Numbered from the stretch's first letter, positions 1 to 9,737 are shown. The stretch: DNA of 64,000 nucleotides from Marivivens niveibacter (GCF_002150005.2 NZ_MSPP01000005.1:1-64000), one strand, 5' to 3'. The notes: a model not told the origin generated them from the sequence alone. Translations and numbers: made by a program.

Positions 1-777
1 GCCTGTGATCCTGAACAGCGGATCGATTGGCTGCGCGCGGTGGATGCCTATTGCGCACGCCCTGATGATCAGGACGCCAAACCGACCGACGGTCAGGTGA
101 TCGGCGCCGTTCAACGCGCGACCGACGACAGCGCGATTGCCATGTGCGCAGCGGGCACCATGCCAGGCGCATTGAAACTGCTGTGGCAGCCCAGCCAAGG
201 CGGATACCACATGGAATACGGCTATAGCTGCATGGGCTACGAGGTCGCTGGCGCATTGGGCATCAAACTGGCCGCGCCAGAGCGTGACGTGATCTGCTTT
301 GTCGGGGATGGATCGTATATGATGGCGAATGCGGAACTGGCGACGGCCGTCATGCGCCGCATTCCGTTCACCGTCGTTCTGACCGACAACCGCGGTTACG
401 GCTGTATCAACCGCCTGCAAACCATGGGCTGCGGCGGCGAGCCGTTCAACAACATGTACGTTGATTGCAACGTCGAGGTTCAGCCAGAAATCGACTATGT
501 CATGCACGCTGCATCGATGGGCGCGCATGCGGTCAAAGCGGCGAACACCGACCAGCTCGAGGCCGAGATCAAGGCGGCGCGGACCCGCAACATCCCAACC
601 GTGATCGTCATCGACACAATCGCCAAAGACTTCCCCGGCACCGGTATCGAAACCACCGCAGGCGAACACGGATACTTCTGGGACGTCGCCGTACCACAAG
701 TCTCCGAACGTCAAAAACAACGCGACCGCTTCGCCGAATACCTAAACCAAATCTCTAATCAATCGCTGGCTAATTAA
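1..777 (+). CDS. iolD: 3D-(3,5/4)-trihydroxycyclohexane-1,2-dione hydrolase, C-terminal part
   Basis: The reading frame is open to the left edge, so this is the 3' part of a longer gene; about 258 residues are visible. They form the thiamine-diphosphate-binding domain: a GDGSYMMAN stretch fits the GDG...N cofactor motif, followed by VVLTDNRGYGCI. The family opens the ring of trihydroxycyclohexane-dione to 5-deoxy-glucuronate in cytosolic myo-inositol catabolism. The genes immediately downstream are iolE and iolB, which make the substrate and use the product of this enzyme, so the assignment is strong. A stop at 775-777 lies 10 bases before iolE, consistent with one operon. An internal ATG at 40 is not a real start. 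Confidence 0.93.
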   Translation, partial: ACDPEQRIDWLRAVDAYCARPDDQDAKPTDGQVIGAVQRATDDSAIAMCAAGTMPGALKLLWQPSQGGYHMEYGYSCMGYEVAGALGIKLAAPERDVICFVGDGSYMMANAELATAVMRRIPFTVVLTDNRGYGCINRLQTMGCGGEPFNNMYVDCNVEVQPEIDYVMHAASMGAHAVKAANTDQLEAEIKAARTRNIPTVIVIDTIAKDFPGTGIETTAGEHGYFWDVAVPQVSERQKQRDRFAEYLNQISNQSLAN

Positions 778-787
778 GGACAGACCC

Positions 788-1699
788 ATGATCCAATTCG
801 GCACAAACCCCATTGCATGGGCCAATGACGACGACCAATCCATCGGCGCGGATATACCGACGTCTCGCATTCTAAAAGAGGCGGGCCACCTGATCGGTTT
901 TGACGGGATCGAGAACGGTCACCGCTGGCCGCAGGACGACCCCGAAGCCCTGCGCAGCCTCCTGGCAGATTATGATCTGAAATTTATCTCGGGGTGGCAT
1001 TCGTTGAATGTACTGGCCAATTCGATTGACGATGAGAAGGCCGCGATCCAGTCGCATCTGGATAAATTGAAACACAACGGTTGCACCGTTTGCATCGCCT
1101 GTGAGACATCCAACACCATTCAGGGCCAGCCAAAACCTCTGTCCGAACGCCCAGTTTTGGACGCGGCGGGGATGACTGATTTTGCGAACCGCGTCGAGGA
1201 AATCGCCGCCTATTGCGCCGATCAGGGCATCGATCTGGTCTATCACCATCACATGGGCACGGTCGTGCAAAGCCCCGAAGATATAGACGCCTTTATGGCA
1301 GCCACGGCCGTAGCGGGCGGCAAAACCAAACTGCTGTTTGATGCGGGCCATTGTTATTTTGGCGGTGGCGATCCCGAAACCGTGCTGCGCAAACATGTAG
1401 ACCGCGTGCGCCATTTCCACGCGAAAAATGTGCGCCCTGCCGTTCGCGCCCGCGTTGAGGACGAAGGCTGGTCGTTCATGGACGGCGTTCGTGGGTCGGT
1501 GTTCACCGTGCCTGGCGACCAAGAGGGCGGGGTCGAGTTCACGCCGCTTTTGCAGATCCTCAAGGATGCGGGCTATGACGGTTGGATTGTAATCGAGGCC
1601 GAACAGGACCCCGACATCCGCAACCCGCTGATGTATCAGACGCTGGGCCTGCACACATTGAAACGGATCGCCCGCGATGTCGGGTTGATCCCTGCTTGA
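788..1699 (+). CDS. iolE: myo-inosose-2 dehydratase
   Basis: The 303-residue protein begins MIQFGTNPIAWANDD and has the TIM-barrel features of the xylose-isomerase-like IolE family, including YHHHMGT, DAGHCYFGG and HFHAKNVR, which carry likely metal ligands. IolE dehydrates scyllo-inosose to trihydroxycyclohexane-dione, the substrate of IolD just upstream. An AAGGA ribosome-binding site sits 9 bases before the ATG. Gene order iolD-iolE-iolB with a 10-base gap supports an operon. The length is normal for the family. Confidence 0.95.
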   Translation: MIQFGTNPIAWANDDDQSIGADIPTSRILKEAGHLIGFDGIENGHRWPQDDPEALRSLLADYDLKFISGWHSLNVLANSIDDEKAAIQSHLDKLKHNGCTVCIACETSNTIQGQPKPLSERPVLDAAGMTDFANRVEEIAAYCADQGIDLVYHHHMGTVVQSPEDIDAFMAATAVAGGKTKLLFDAGHCYFGGGDPETVLRKHVDRVRHFHAKNVRPAVRARVEDEGWSFMDGVRGSVFTVPGDQEGGVEFTPLLQILKDAGYDGWIVIEAEQDPDIRNPLMYQTLGLHTLKRIARDVGLIPA

Positions 1700-1710
1700 T
1701 CGGATCAGTT

Positions 1711-2505
1711 ATGGCAGATCTTCTGAAAAACCCGTTCGGTACACATGGCAAAGTCCACGAAATCACCCCGCAGTCTGCGGGGTGGCGCTATGTTGGATTT
1801 TCGCTGTACCGTTTGCGCGCAGGTGAAACCATTGCCGAGGCAACTGGTTCGAACGAGGCCATTTTGGTCATGGTCGAAGGCAAAGCCACGATCAACGCAG
1901 CTGGTGAAAACTGGGGCGAATTGGGCGAGCGGATGAACGTCTTTGAAAAGACGCCGCCGCACTGCCTATATGTGCCAAATGACGAAAACTGGGATGCGAC
2001 AGCGACCACGGATTGCACCATCGCGGTCTGTCTGGCCCCTGGGAAATCCGGCCACAAGGCCCGCAAAATCGGACCCGACGGCATCACCCTGACCCAGCGC
2101 GGCGAAGGCGTGAACACGCGCTACATCAACAACATTGCGATGGAAAATGAAGATTATTGCGACAGCCTTCTGGTGACCGAAGTCTTCACCCCCGCTGGTC
2201 ACTGGTCGTCGTTCCCAAGCCACCGCCATGACGAAGATGATTTCCCAAACATCACCTATCTGGAAGAAACCTATTACCATCGGATCAACGCCGAGGGGGG
2301 GTGGGGCATTCAGCGCGTCTACACCGACGATCTGACCCTGAACGAAACCATGGCCGTTTATGACGGCGACGTCGTCTGCGTCCCGCGTGGTCACCACCCC
2401 TGCGGAGCCCCTCACGGGTTCGAGATGTACTATCTAAACGTCATGGCAGGACCTCTGCGCAAATGGCGTTTCATCGCCGCCCCTGAAGTCGAACATTTGA
2501 TGTAA
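1711..2505 (+). CDS. iolB: 5-deoxy-glucuronate isomerase
   Basis: This 264-residue protein is chosen to start at the ATG at 1711 (MADLLKNPFG), 11 bases after the iolE stop. The frame stays open upstream but overlaps iolE and shows no IolB-like sequence there. It is a two-cupin IolB: the second cupin carries SHRHDEDD and the C-terminal PRGHHPCGAPHG, providing metal-binding histidines. IolB isomerises 5-deoxy-glucuronate to 2-deoxy-5-keto-gluconate in the cytosolic inositol pathway. The next steps (iolC, iolJ) are not in the window. Confidence 0.94.
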   Translation: MADLLKNPFGTHGKVHEITPQSAGWRYVGFSLYRLRAGETIAEATGSNEAILVMVEGKATINAAGENWGELGERMNVFEKTPPHCLYVPNDENWDATATTDCTIAVCLAPGKSGHKARKIGPDGITLTQRGEGVNTRYINNIAMENEDYCDSLLVTEVFTPAGHWSSFPSHRHDEDDFPNITYLEETYYHRINAEGGWGIQRVYTDDLTLNETMAVYDGDVVCVPRGHHPCGAPHGFEMYYLNVMAGPLRKWRFIAAPEVEHLM

Positions 2506-2523
2506 ACCAAAAGTGGAATACAA

Positions 2524-3303
2524 ATGACTCAATCTTTCCAATTAGCGGCCTGCGCGGAAATGCTGTGGCAGGACAAACCAATTGAATGGCGTGCGGCGCG
2601 ACTAACCGAACGTGGTTTGGGCGTCGGGCTGTGGAACTACCCTGATCATGATCTATCCTCGCTAGAGGCTGTTGGCGCGAATTATACTATCATGAACGGA
2701 TATCTGCAGGGCCGTTTAACGGATGCAGAGGGCGCCGAAACATTGATCGCATCTGCACGTGAAACTGCGCAGGTCGGTAAACGATTGGGAGTGGACCGAC
2801 TGAATCTGCACGGCACGGGTCTGGGTGATGGGGGTATCCCGATCCCTCAGCATGGTGTTTTTGCCCCAGGGATGATGCAACGTGCCCGTGATACGTTGCA
2901 CCGCATTTGCGATATGGCCGAGGAAGAGGGCGTCGTGTTTACGCTCGAAAACCTGAACCCATGGGATCACCCAGGATGTCCGTTCGGGTCCACTGCTGAT
3001 GTCTTGGAATTGGTTTCCACCGTGAATCGTCCGCAATTGCGGATTAATCTGGATCTATATCACACGCAAATCGGCGAAGGCGATCTAACTCGCTGGTGCG
3101 AAGCCTGTTTGCCTTGGATCGGGGAAATACAGGTTGCCGATAATCCGGGGCGATGCGAGCCGGGCACCGGAGAGATCAATTATGCCGGTGTTGCGCGCGC
3201 TTTGCATAAAATGGGTTATACTGGCCCGGTCGCGATGGAGGCCTGGGCCGCAAATGACAGTGATGCCGCCCTGGATGTGTTTGTTGCGGCGTTCACTCTA
3301 TGA
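2524..3303 (+). CDS. hydroxypyruvate isomerase-like TIM-barrel sugar isomerase/epimerase
   Basis: The 259 residues form an AP-endonuclease-2-like TIM barrel. Candidate metal ligands are in NLHGTG (about residue 97), FTLENLNPWDH (about 139), NLDLYHTQ (about 178) and AMEAW near the C-terminus. The fold and length match the Hyi/OtnI group, which interconvert hydroxypyruvate and tartronate semialdehyde or related short keto-sugars. It lies 18 bases after iolB, so it is probably co-transcribed with the inositol genes, but no established inositol step needs it here. It overlaps the end of the convergent arsJ by 11 bases. The substrate is not decided by the sequence. Confidence 0.75.
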   Translation: MTQSFQLAACAEMLWQDKPIEWRAARLTERGLGVGLWNYPDHDLSSLEAVGANYTIMNGYLQGRLTDAEGAETLIASARETAQVGKRLGVDRLNLHGTGLGDGGIPIPQHGVFAPGMMQRARDTLHRICDMAEEEGVVFTLENLNPWDHPGCPFGSTADVLELVSTVNRPQLRINLDLYHTQIGEGDLTRWCEACLPWIGEIQVADNPGRCEPGTGEINYAGVARALHKMGYTGPVAMEAWAANDSDAALDVFVAAFTL

Positions 3304-4555
3304 TTGGGTCTTGAGCCGACAGGCGGCCCGATGTGAGGGCCGCCAGTAGTACCATGATAGCCGCTGTTGCCATGACCAATGTCAGCCCGCCGATTTGGTA
3401 GGTCAAACCAGACAACAGTGTGCCGATAAGGCGCCCACCTGCGTTGGCCATGTAGTAAAAACCGACGTCCATCGTTACACGTTCTGATTTTGAAAATGCG
3501 AGAATTAGATAGGAATGAAGCGACGAATTGACGGCGAAAATTGCGCCAAATACCAGCAATCCAAAAACCAATGTCACCGTCAGCCACATTTGTGGGGCAG
3601 GGGATAGCGCGAGTGCGATTGTTAGCGCGGCAGGTACGAAAAACAGTGCGAATGCCCACGCTCTTGCGGCACGGATCAATTCGGTTTCAGGCCTTTGGGC
3701 TGCGCGTAGGATTTTAGGCGCTGCTGCCTGTACAACTCCATAGAGTATGATCCAAACTGCCATAAATGTGCCGATCATGAAAAAAGCAGTGCGATTGCCT
3801 GCCTCGGACCCATTAGACAAAACCGCGTAGAAATAGATCGGGATACCGACGACAAACCAAACGTCTCGTGCGCCGAACAGGAATACGCGGGCTGCGGAAA
3901 GCCAGTTTACATTCGCGGACTTCGAAAAAACGTCCGAAAATTTTGTGCCCTTTTTGCCCTTTGGCAGACCGGGTGGCATGAACAGGACGACAGCGATGAG
4001 GATTGCCCCTGCCGCGATGGCCATTGTTAAAACGGCCCCGTCAAATCCTGCCACAGCCAACAGTGCGGCCCCGATTAAAAAACCAAACCCTTTGACTGCG
4101 TTTTTTGAACCCGTCAGGATAGCGACCCAGCGAAATAGCCCGCCATCGGCTGATGGAGCCAAAAGCTTTACGGCTGATTTCGACGACATCTTTGCTAGAT
4201 CTTTGGCGACCCCCGATAGACCCTGAACACACATTACGAATGCGACCGATGCGGCAATAGTCCAACTGGGGTCTAATTGGGCCAGCGCGACAAGCGCGAT
4301 GACTTGTAACCCTAGGCCTGCATAGAGTGTCGACGTCAGGCCAAACCGCTGTGCGATCCAGCCGGCTGTTAGGTTGGTCACCATCCCTGCGATTTCGTAT
4401 AGGATAAACAGATATGCCAATTGCACCGCGCTGAAACCCAGCGTGTGAAAATGCAGCAAAACCAGCATCCGCAGCGCACCATCAGTCAGCATAAACGCCC
4501 AATAGGCGGCAGTGACCGCGATGTAGGCGGACATTCCTTGGGGTTGGGTTGTCAC
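3293..4555 (-). CDS. arsJ: ArsJ, 1-arseno-3-phosphoglycerate efflux MFS permease
   Basis: This is a 12-helix major-facilitator protein of 420 residues with the ArsJ-like segments FILYEIAGM and [17 protein letters not shown]. ArsJ exports 1-arseno-3-phosphoglycerate made by the dedicated GAPDH, so that arsenate leaves the cell as an organoarsenical. The start is a GTG at 4555 whose GTGA overlaps the stop of the GAPDH gene; 18 further codons upstream are open but lie inside GAPDH. This coupling and the GAPDH partner make the assignment secure. The gene ends tail-to-tail with the isomerase gene at 3303 without a visible terminator. Confidence 0.92.
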   Translation of the reverse strand: MTTQPQGMSAYIAVTAAYWAFMLTDGALRMLVLLHFHTLGFSAVQLAYLFILYEIAGMVTNLTAGWIAQRFGLTSTLYAGLGLQVIALVALAQLDPSWTIAASVAFVMCVQGLSGVAKDLAKMSSKSAVKLLAPSADGGLFRWVAILTGSKNAVKGFGFLIGAALLAVAGFDGAVLTMAIAAGAILIAVVLFMPPGLPKGKKGTKFSDVFSKSANVNWLSAARVFLFGARDVWFVVGIPIYFYAVLSNGSEAGNRTAFFMIGTFMAVWIILYGVVQAAAPKILRAAQRPETELIRAARAWAFALFFVPAALTIALALSPAPQMWLTVTLVFGLLVFGAIFAVNSSLHSYLILAFSKSERVTMDVGFYYMANAGGRLIGTLLSGLTYQIGGLTLVMATAAIMVLLAALTSGRLSAQDPIIE

Positions 4556-5550
4556 AGCGATGCCCCAACCATGCGTGCCACGTCGATCAAACGATGTGCG
4601 TAGCCCCATTCGTTATCGTACCACGCGTAAACCTTTAGCTGGGTGCCATTGATCACCATTGTTGATAGCGCGTCGATAATCGATGATCGTGCATCGTTCG
4701 TGTAATCAGTCGACACCAATGGCCGCGTTTCATAGCCCAAGATACCCTTGAGTGTGCCATTGGCGGCAGTTTCGAACGCCGCATTTACGTCTTCGACTGT
4801 CACGGGACGATCTAATTCAAAAACGCAGTCTGTCAGCGATGCATTCAGCAACGGCACACGCACAGCGTGACCGTTCAGACGGCCCTTTAGTTCGGGATAG
4901 ATCAACGTAATCGCTGTTGCGGATCCCGTTGTTGTTGGGATTAGCGAATTGAGGGCAGAGCGGGCGCGGCGCAAATCCTTGGCTGGGCGATCTACGATGG
5001 TCTGGGTGTTGGTGACATCATGGATGGTCGTAATCGATCCGTGTTTGATCCCAAAGGTTTCGTGAATAACCTTGACCACAGGAGCAATGCAGTTGGTCGT
5101 ACACGATGCAGCAGTGACGATGCGATGGGCGGCTGGATCGTAAATGTCATGGTTTACGCCATAAACGATGTTGGCTGCGTTCCCATCTTTGACGGGAGCA
5201 GAGACCACAACCTTTTTCACGCCTGCGTCGAAATACGGGGCGATCGCGGCCTCGGTTTTGAAGACACCGGTGCAGTCGATCACAACATCGACACTATCCA
5301 GTGGCAGGTCTGAAATGTTTTTCGTGCCCACAAACGGTAGCCGCGTCCCATTGATCGTCACGCTGTCTGCGTCATGTGCAAATTCGGCATCCCAACGGCC
5401 ATGAACAGTGTCGAATTCCAATAGATGCGCATGTATTTCCGGATCGCCAACGGCATCGTTGATCCATGCGATTTTGGCACCGCTTTCGATAAGGGGTTTT
5501 AGGGCGAGTTTGCCAATTCGTCCCAATCCGTTCAATGCGTAGGTAGTCAT
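4552..5550 (-). CDS. gapdh: ArsJ-associated glyceraldehyde-3-phosphate dehydrogenase
   Basis: The 332-residue protein has the NAD-binding start [12 protein letters not shown], the catalytic-cysteine motif [11 protein letters not shown] and the C-terminal [11 protein letters not shown] typical of phosphorylating GAPDH. In ars operons with arsJ this paralogue uses arsenate in place of phosphate to form unstable 1-arseno-3-phosphoglycerate, which ArsJ exports. Its ATG overlaps the stop of the ArsR-ArsC gene (ATGA) and its own stop overlaps the arsJ start (GTGA), so the three genes are translated as a coupled unit. The arsenic role is inferred from this context; the catalytic motifs alone would fit glycolysis. 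Confidence 0.92.
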   Translation of the reverse strand: MTTYALNGLGRIGKLALKPLIESGAKIAWINDAVGDPEIHAHLLEFDTVHGRWDAEFAHDADSVTINGTRLPFVGTKNISDLPLDSVDVVIDCTGVFKTEAAIAPYFDAGVKKVVVSAPVKDGNAANIVYGVNHDIYDPAAHRIVTAASCTTNCIAPVVKVIHETFGIKHGSITTIHDVTNTQTIVDRPAKDLRRARSALNSLIPTTTGSATAITLIYPELKGRLNGHAVRVPLLNASLTDCVFELDRPVTVEDVNAAFETAANGTLKGILGYETRPLVSTDYTNDARSSIIDALSTMVINGTQLKVYAWYDNEWGYAHRLIDVARMVGASL

Positions 5551-6365
5551 GTTCGCGCCTCTTGGCTGATGCGGCCAATATCGTCGATTGATCTTTGGAT
5601 CGCGACACGGCCAAGGTTTTCTAGATCAATAGCTGTGAAATGTTCGATGCGATGCTTGATCGCGTCATAGGTTTGATAGAAGGCGTCGCCTTCGGCGTCT
5701 TTTACAGGGTCGGGCAGGCCCCAATGTCCAGTGATTGGATTGCCGTTCCAGGCGCGGCATTCTTCATTTGCGGCGTGATCGCAGACGGTGAAAATAAAAT
5801 CGAATTTTAACGCCTTATCTTCGGTCAAGTCGCTGATATGATTGGGTTTTAGACTGATAATGTCGTGCCCTTTATCGCGTAGGACTTTCAGTGCAATAGG
5901 ATTGATCTGCGATTTGGGCTGAGTTCCGGCTGAGTAAACGTTGAACCTATCAGCCTGGGTGTTTCGCAGAATAGATTCCGCAAATATGGAACGCGCTGAA
6001 TTGCCTGTGCAGACAAATAGCACGTTAAATTTGCGCTGCTTAGGCAGAGCGTTTTCCTCTAAAAACGGGAGGCAGATATCAGCGCGACCACGGCAGCAAT
6101 CGCTGAAAAGATAATCGAATAGATGTCGCGCTGTTGTCATATCGACCGCGTATAGCAGCGATGTTCCAGCCCGTTGTTGGATCACGAGCCCCGTCCGCAT
6201 CAAAGCCGAAAGATAGGTAGAGGCGGTACTGGCTTTTATCCCCAAGGCCGATGCGATTTCGCCAGCTGGAACATGGTCAGGATACCTCCGCATCAGCAAT
6301 CGAAAGATTGCTAATCTTTGAGGATGACCAAGTGTTGTCAGTTGGCTGGGATAATCTTTTTCCAT
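5547..6365 (-). CDS. arsRC: ArsR repressor - arsenate reductase (ArsC) fusion
   Basis: Two domains are fused in 272 residues. Residues 1-100 form an ArsR-type winged helix ending in a cysteine set (Cys90, Cys91, Cys98) that could sense As(III). Residues 112-250 are a low-molecular-weight-phosphatase-type arsenate reductase: the P-loop CTGNSARS begins at Cys119, and Cys195 and Cys203 (CDHAANEEC) match the redox cysteine pair of the thioredoxin-coupled ArsC group. The protein would both repress the operon and reduce As(V). No clear ribosome-binding site precedes the ATG, whose codon lies inside an inverted repeat. The stop overlaps the GAPDH start by 4 bases. Confidence 0.93.
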   Translation of the reverse strand: MEKDYPSQLTTLGHPQRLAIFRLLMRRYPDHVPAGEIASALGIKASTASTYLSALMRTGLVIQQRAGTSLLYAVDMTTARHLFDYLFSDCCRGRADICLPFLEENALPKQRKFNVLFVCTGNSARSIFAESILRNTQADRFNVYSAGTQPKSQINPIALKVLRDKGHDIISLKPNHISDLTEDKALKFDFIFTVCDHAANEECRAWNGNPITGHWGLPDPVKDAEGDAFYQTYDAIKHRIEHFTAIDLENLGRVAIQRSIDDIGRISQEART

Positions 6366-6388
6366 ATTTCACGAATTAATGAAATATG
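6363..6388 (-). promoter_or_regulatory. probable ArsR operator overlapping the arsRC start codon
   Basis: A perfect 9-base inverted repeat, CATATTTCA and TGAAATATG, is separated by 8 bases. The left arm contains the complement of the arsRC ATG. Palindromes of this kind are bound by ArsR-family repressors, so autoregulation is likely. The overlap with the start codon means that bound repressor could block initiation of transcription or a leaderless transcript. Confidence 0.6.
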
Positions 6389-6473
6389 ATGAAAATGCCA
6401 AATGAAAGTTTTATGACAAGTCAGCCGACGGCGCGTCATCTATTACAAACTTCGGTCGCAAAACCAAAAGGCG

Positions 6474-6497
6474 CACGCACGCTAGATTGCATGCGTG
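6474..6497 (-). terminator. possible terminator-like hairpin
   Basis: Arms CACGCA and TGCGTG are separated by 12 bases. On the minus strand they are followed shortly by TTTTGGTTTT. The hairpin lies between the arsRC promoter and the CheB-CheR gene end and could stop transcription entering from the right. The stem is short, so this is tentative. Confidence 0.3.
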
Positions 6498-6562
6498 GCT
6501 ATCGATGGCTGGCGTTCATGCTGTCGTCTGTCATAAGGGTGAATCAGGTTTAAGTGATTGAC

Positions 6563-9145
6563 TTACGTTATACTTTCGATGGCTTCCCCTGCGAAAATAT
6601 AGCTAAAGCGGTTGGATTCTGACTGTGTCGATTTGTGAATATAGCGACACTTTATTTCCAACTGTTTGCCTTTGAGTTCGCCCTTTGCCACGCAATCGGT
6701 TTCAGTAATCCGCGCTTGGTTTGCCAAATCTTCCAACGATACGAAGTCCAATTTTTGACCGACGTTAGCGATTGGGCGATTCACATCCTGTGGTTCGAAC
6801 CCCATCAGTTGGCCCATGCGTCCACTGAACCGAATGATGTTGTGATCTTCGTCTGTAAACAAACAGGCAGCGCCAATAATTTCTAATAGGATCTCTGTGT
6901 CCTGCGCGGCTTCGATGATTAATTCAATCTTACGTTCATGCTCTGCCGAGACAGACAGCAGCTCTTCGTTGACCGCTTGTAGTTCTTCGTTGGACGCTTG
7001 CAGCTCTTCGTTCGATGCCTGCAATTCCTCGTTGGATGCTTGCAGTTCTTCATTCGACGCTTGGAGTTCCTCTGCGTTTGTTTCTAGCCTTTCGGTGACG
7101 AACTGTAGGCTCTCTTCGGTTAGTCGCAGATCGCGGGTCAATTCGTTGATGCGGGCGTTTAGAATATCACGATCAGCTTCCGCAGAAGAAAGATGTTCAA
7201 CGTGATGTTTTTGATCATCTGCTTCTTCTGTTTCCGACGTGAGGCTAAACGTCGCTAGAACGGGGCGCGAGGACTGAGTGGTCGTTCCTAAGGCTTCAAT
7301 TGTTAGGTTAAAATCGCTTGCAACACCTTCTTCATTCGTGAGCTGAATTCTACGGCGGTATGGTTCCAAATCGTGCTTACGAATTCGCTCCAACGCGATG
7401 TTGATGAAATACTGCAAATCGGGGTGAACGATTTCAGACACACGCCAATTTGCCAGATTGCTTTTGGTGTCGATATACATGCCTGCCGAACCAAACCACG
7501 TCAGCACGTCACCGTCCGTATCGACAAGGATCGACGATGGCGCATAGCGTTTTAAAAGCGCGTCATAGCCGGCGATCAGTTTGTTTCGAGTGTATTCGCG
7601 TGATGCGGCGTCAACACGGTATTCATTTTCAACAGGCGCTGGACGTGATGCCAAGGCGCGTTGTTGAATATGCTGGTTCCTACTGCGTTCATTGACTTGC
7701 ATAGCTTTAAATGCAGGTCCTGAATTGGAAAATAGGGTGCTGCTGCGGCGGCGGTTGTCACTATTTTTTCGGAATATGCGCCATTTGCTACTCAGTTCGT
7801 CGAACTCACCAGAATAGGTGCTCAGATTTTCGGACGGTCCTAACAATAGAAAACCGTTCTTTTCCAAACCGAAGGTAAACCTAGACAGCAGTTGCTCTTG
7901 AGCGGTTGATCCAAGATAAATCATCATGTTGCGGCATGATATCAAATCTATCCGCATGAAGGGCGCATTACTAATTGCATTGTGTCGTGAAAAAATGATT
8001 TTTTGTCTAATCGCGTTTTTGATCGTGAATCCAGAATTCGTTTCGTCGAAATACCGTTGGCGAATTTCTTTGGGTAATTTTTTTAACTGTTTTTTTGAAT
8101 ACGAACCTGCCGATGCAATATCGATCGCAGGCTGGAAAATATCTGTTGCGATTATGCGGAAATTCAAAGGCGCTTTGTTTTCATGAAGCGTTTCGGCAAA
8201 ATCAATTGCTATAGAGTACGCTTCTTCGCCGGTTGCGCAGGCCGGAACCCAGATCCGGATATCTTCTCCGGACTTAATTTTTTCAACTAAAGATGGGTAA
8301 ACAATTTCTTTTAGCAGATCGAAACATTCAGGATCGCGGAAGAATTCCGTTACGCCAATTAACAGATCGCTGTATAAATCACGCAGCGCAATGGGATCTT
8401 TTTTTAGTTGCAAAAGCAACTCATTATCATCTTTGGCGCCGGTAATTTCACGCCGGCGTTGAATGCGGCGAAGAATTGTACGTTCTTTGTAGTGGGAAAA
8501 ATCTATCCCGTGCTCAGTTTCGATTAAGTTGAAGATCTCTTTCAGTGGATTGACGTTGGTTGCAGCCAAATCTTGATTTTGAAGTTTTTCGATACCACTG
8601 TCGATCAATGCAGGCAATTCGTTTGCAGAACCAGTGATGGCCGTAGGGCATTCTTTCAACGTCGCTTGTGGCATAGCGTCGAATTCGGCTTCTTTAGGAG
8701 TTTGCGTGAAAATAATGCCGCCAGATTTTTGCAAAACGGCTGCGCCTTTTGATCCATCTGACCCTGTGCCCGACAATATTACCCCGACCGCAGGTCGATT
8801 GCCGCTGTAAGCAAGGGACCGAAAGAAATGATCAATTGGTAACCTGGGGATATCATCGTTTTGCGTGTATGGCACCAATTTGAAGCAATCATCAATCAAT
8901 TCGATATGGAAGGATGGTGAATTGAGGTAGATCGTGCCGGGCTCTAACCTGTCACCATCTTGGATCTTTTTGATTTTTAGCGCTGATTGACGGCCCAAAA
9001 GTTCGTCCATCAGCGAGTTGTAGCCAGGTGACAAGTGTTGGATGATGACATAGCAATTTTTTGTGTCTGGCTCCATGCCATGAAAGAAGTGTTCAAGCGG
9101 TTTTAATCCGCCTGCTGACGTACCAATTGCTACAACCGCAACCAT
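6563..9145 (-). CDS. CheB-CheR-PAS hybrid chemoreceptor methylesterase/methyltransferase
   Basis: About 860 residues. The N-terminal CheB domain has the triad serine in GTSAGG, a histidine in IIQHLSPGYNS and an aspartate in SGTGSDGSKG. A CheR methyltransferase follows (about 200-475; IRIWVPACATGEEAYSIA and DLISCRNMMIYL are SAM-binding signatures). Then come a PAS-like region, a coiled coil built on the heptad ELQASNE (about 660-730) and a C-terminal PAS. No kinase domain follows. The ATG at 9145 (MVAVVAIGTSAGG) is preferred because GGTGGA lies 5 bases upstream; a GTG three codons earlier lacks such a site. No chemoreceptor or flagellar genes lie nearby, so it may serve a non-chemotaxis pathway. 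Confidence 0.88.
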   Translation of the reverse strand: MVAVVAIGTSAGGLKPLEHFFHGMEPDTKNCYVIIQHLSPGYNSLMDELLGRQSALKIKKIQDGDRLEPGTIYLNSPSFHIELIDDCFKLVPYTQNDDIPRLPIDHFFRSLAYSGNRPAVGVILSGTGSDGSKGAAVLQKSGGIIFTQTPKEAEFDAMPQATLKECPTAITGSANELPALIDSGIEKLQNQDLAATNVNPLKEIFNLIETEHGIDFSHYKERTILRRIQRRREITGAKDDNELLLQLKKDPIALRDLYSDLLIGVTEFFRDPECFDLLKEIVYPSLVEKIKSGEDIRIWVPACATGEEAYSIAIDFAETLHENKAPLNFRIIATDIFQPAIDIASAGSYSKKQLKKLPKEIRQRYFDETNSGFTIKNAIRQKIIFSRHNAISNAPFMRIDLISCRNMMIYLGSTAQEQLLSRFTFGLEKNGFLLLGPSENLSTYSGEFDELSSKWRIFRKNSDNRRRSSTLFSNSGPAFKAMQVNERSRNQHIQQRALASRPAPVENEYRVDAASREYTRNKLIAGYDALLKRYAPSSILVDTDGDVLTWFGSAGMYIDTKSNLANWRVSEIVHPDLQYFINIALERIRKHDLEPYRRRIQLTNEEGVASDFNLTIEALGTTTQSSRPVLATFSLTSETEEADDQKHHVEHLSSAEADRDILNARINELTRDLRLTEESLQFVTERLETNAEELQASNEELQASNEELQASNEELQASNEELQAVNEELLSVSAEHERKIELIIEAAQDTEILLEIIGAACLFTDEDHNIIRFSGRMGQLMGFEPQDVNRPIANVGQKLDFVSLEDLANQARITETDCVAKGELKGKQLEIKCRYIHKSTQSESNRFSYIFAGEAIESIT
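6962..7068 (-). repeat. 21-bp tandem repeat encoding ELQASNE heptads
   Basis: Four to five diverged 21-base units within the CheB-CheR gene encode successive ELQASNE heptads ending in ELQAVNEELLSV. The heptad periodicity predicts a parallel coiled coil linking the enzymatic half to the C-terminal PAS domain. The units differ at many third codon positions, so the array is old and under protein-level selection. Confidence 0.8.
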
Positions 9146-9316
9146 GCGTTCCACCCAATGATTATGTTTTGAAGATTATGCCAATTTTAACGGTAATAAG
9201 CAATGAAACTGTTGTTCATTATCTAGACCCGTAAGGCGTTTTTCGATAGGTATATGACGGAAAAGGCGGTAGTTTAGAGCTGCGCGATTGCGAACGGTTC
9301 AGGGGGACCATCCGGC

Positions 9317-9700
9317 ATGGCAAAAATTTTAGTCTGTGATGATAATCCTTTGTTTTTAAAGGTTATGTCAGGAAGCCTGAAAGACATGGGGTTTGGTGTT
9401 CAGTGTTATGAGAAAAGCGATGATTTTATCGCTGAACTCACACAGCAATTTTACGATATCGCAATCATTGATATGATCATGCCACATGGTGGTGGGGTCC
9501 AGCTCACACACCGAACCAAAGCGGCATCGCCTGATACAAAGATCGTCGTCTGTACAGGCCAAGCGGAGTTGCTGTCTTCCCCGATTATGGAAGTCGGTAT
9601 GCGTTCGGCAGATGCCAAGATCAGCAAGGATATAGACCCAGGTGAATTGCAAATCTTGCTAGAAGATTTGATTTCGCCGGCGGCATCAGCCGAAACGTAA
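9317..9700 (+). CDS. single-domain response regulator (CheY-like receiver)
   Basis: A stand-alone receiver of 127 residues. The acidic pocket is CDDN near residue 8, the phosphoacceptor is Asp52 (IIDMIMP), the switch threonine is Thr80 (VVCTG), and Lys101 or Lys104 is the conserved lysine. There is no output domain, so it should act by protein contact or as a phosphate shuttle. AGGGGGA lies 9 bases before the ATG. It is divergent from the CheB-CheR hybrid and convergent with a second receiver gene, so a role with those signalling proteins is likely but unproven. Confidence 0.85.
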   Translation: MAKILVCDDNPLFLKVMSGSLKDMGFGVQCYEKSDDFIAELTQQFYDIAIIDMIMPHGGGVQLTHRTKAASPDTKIVVCTGQAELLSSPIMEVGMRSADAKISKDIDPGELQILLEDLISPAASAET

Positions 9701-9715
9701 GCCTAGCACTTTCTT

Positions 9716-9728
9716 GGCCTTTGAGGCC
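9716..9728. terminator. weak hairpin between convergent receiver genes
   Basis: GGCCT and AGGCC form a perfect 5-base stem with a 3-base loop, located between two convergent stop codons. The T-run is poor, so a terminator role is uncertain. Confidence 0.25.
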
Positions 9729-9737
9729 GAACAGGCT

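Noticed and set aside
872-1654. Long open frame on the minus strand (260 codons)
   Set aside because: It lies entirely inside iolE on the opposite strand and its protein has no recognisable features; iolE is certain.
6962-7068. CRISPR-like short repeats
   Set aside because: The units are contiguous, in frame and encode a heptad coiled coil; there are no spacers.
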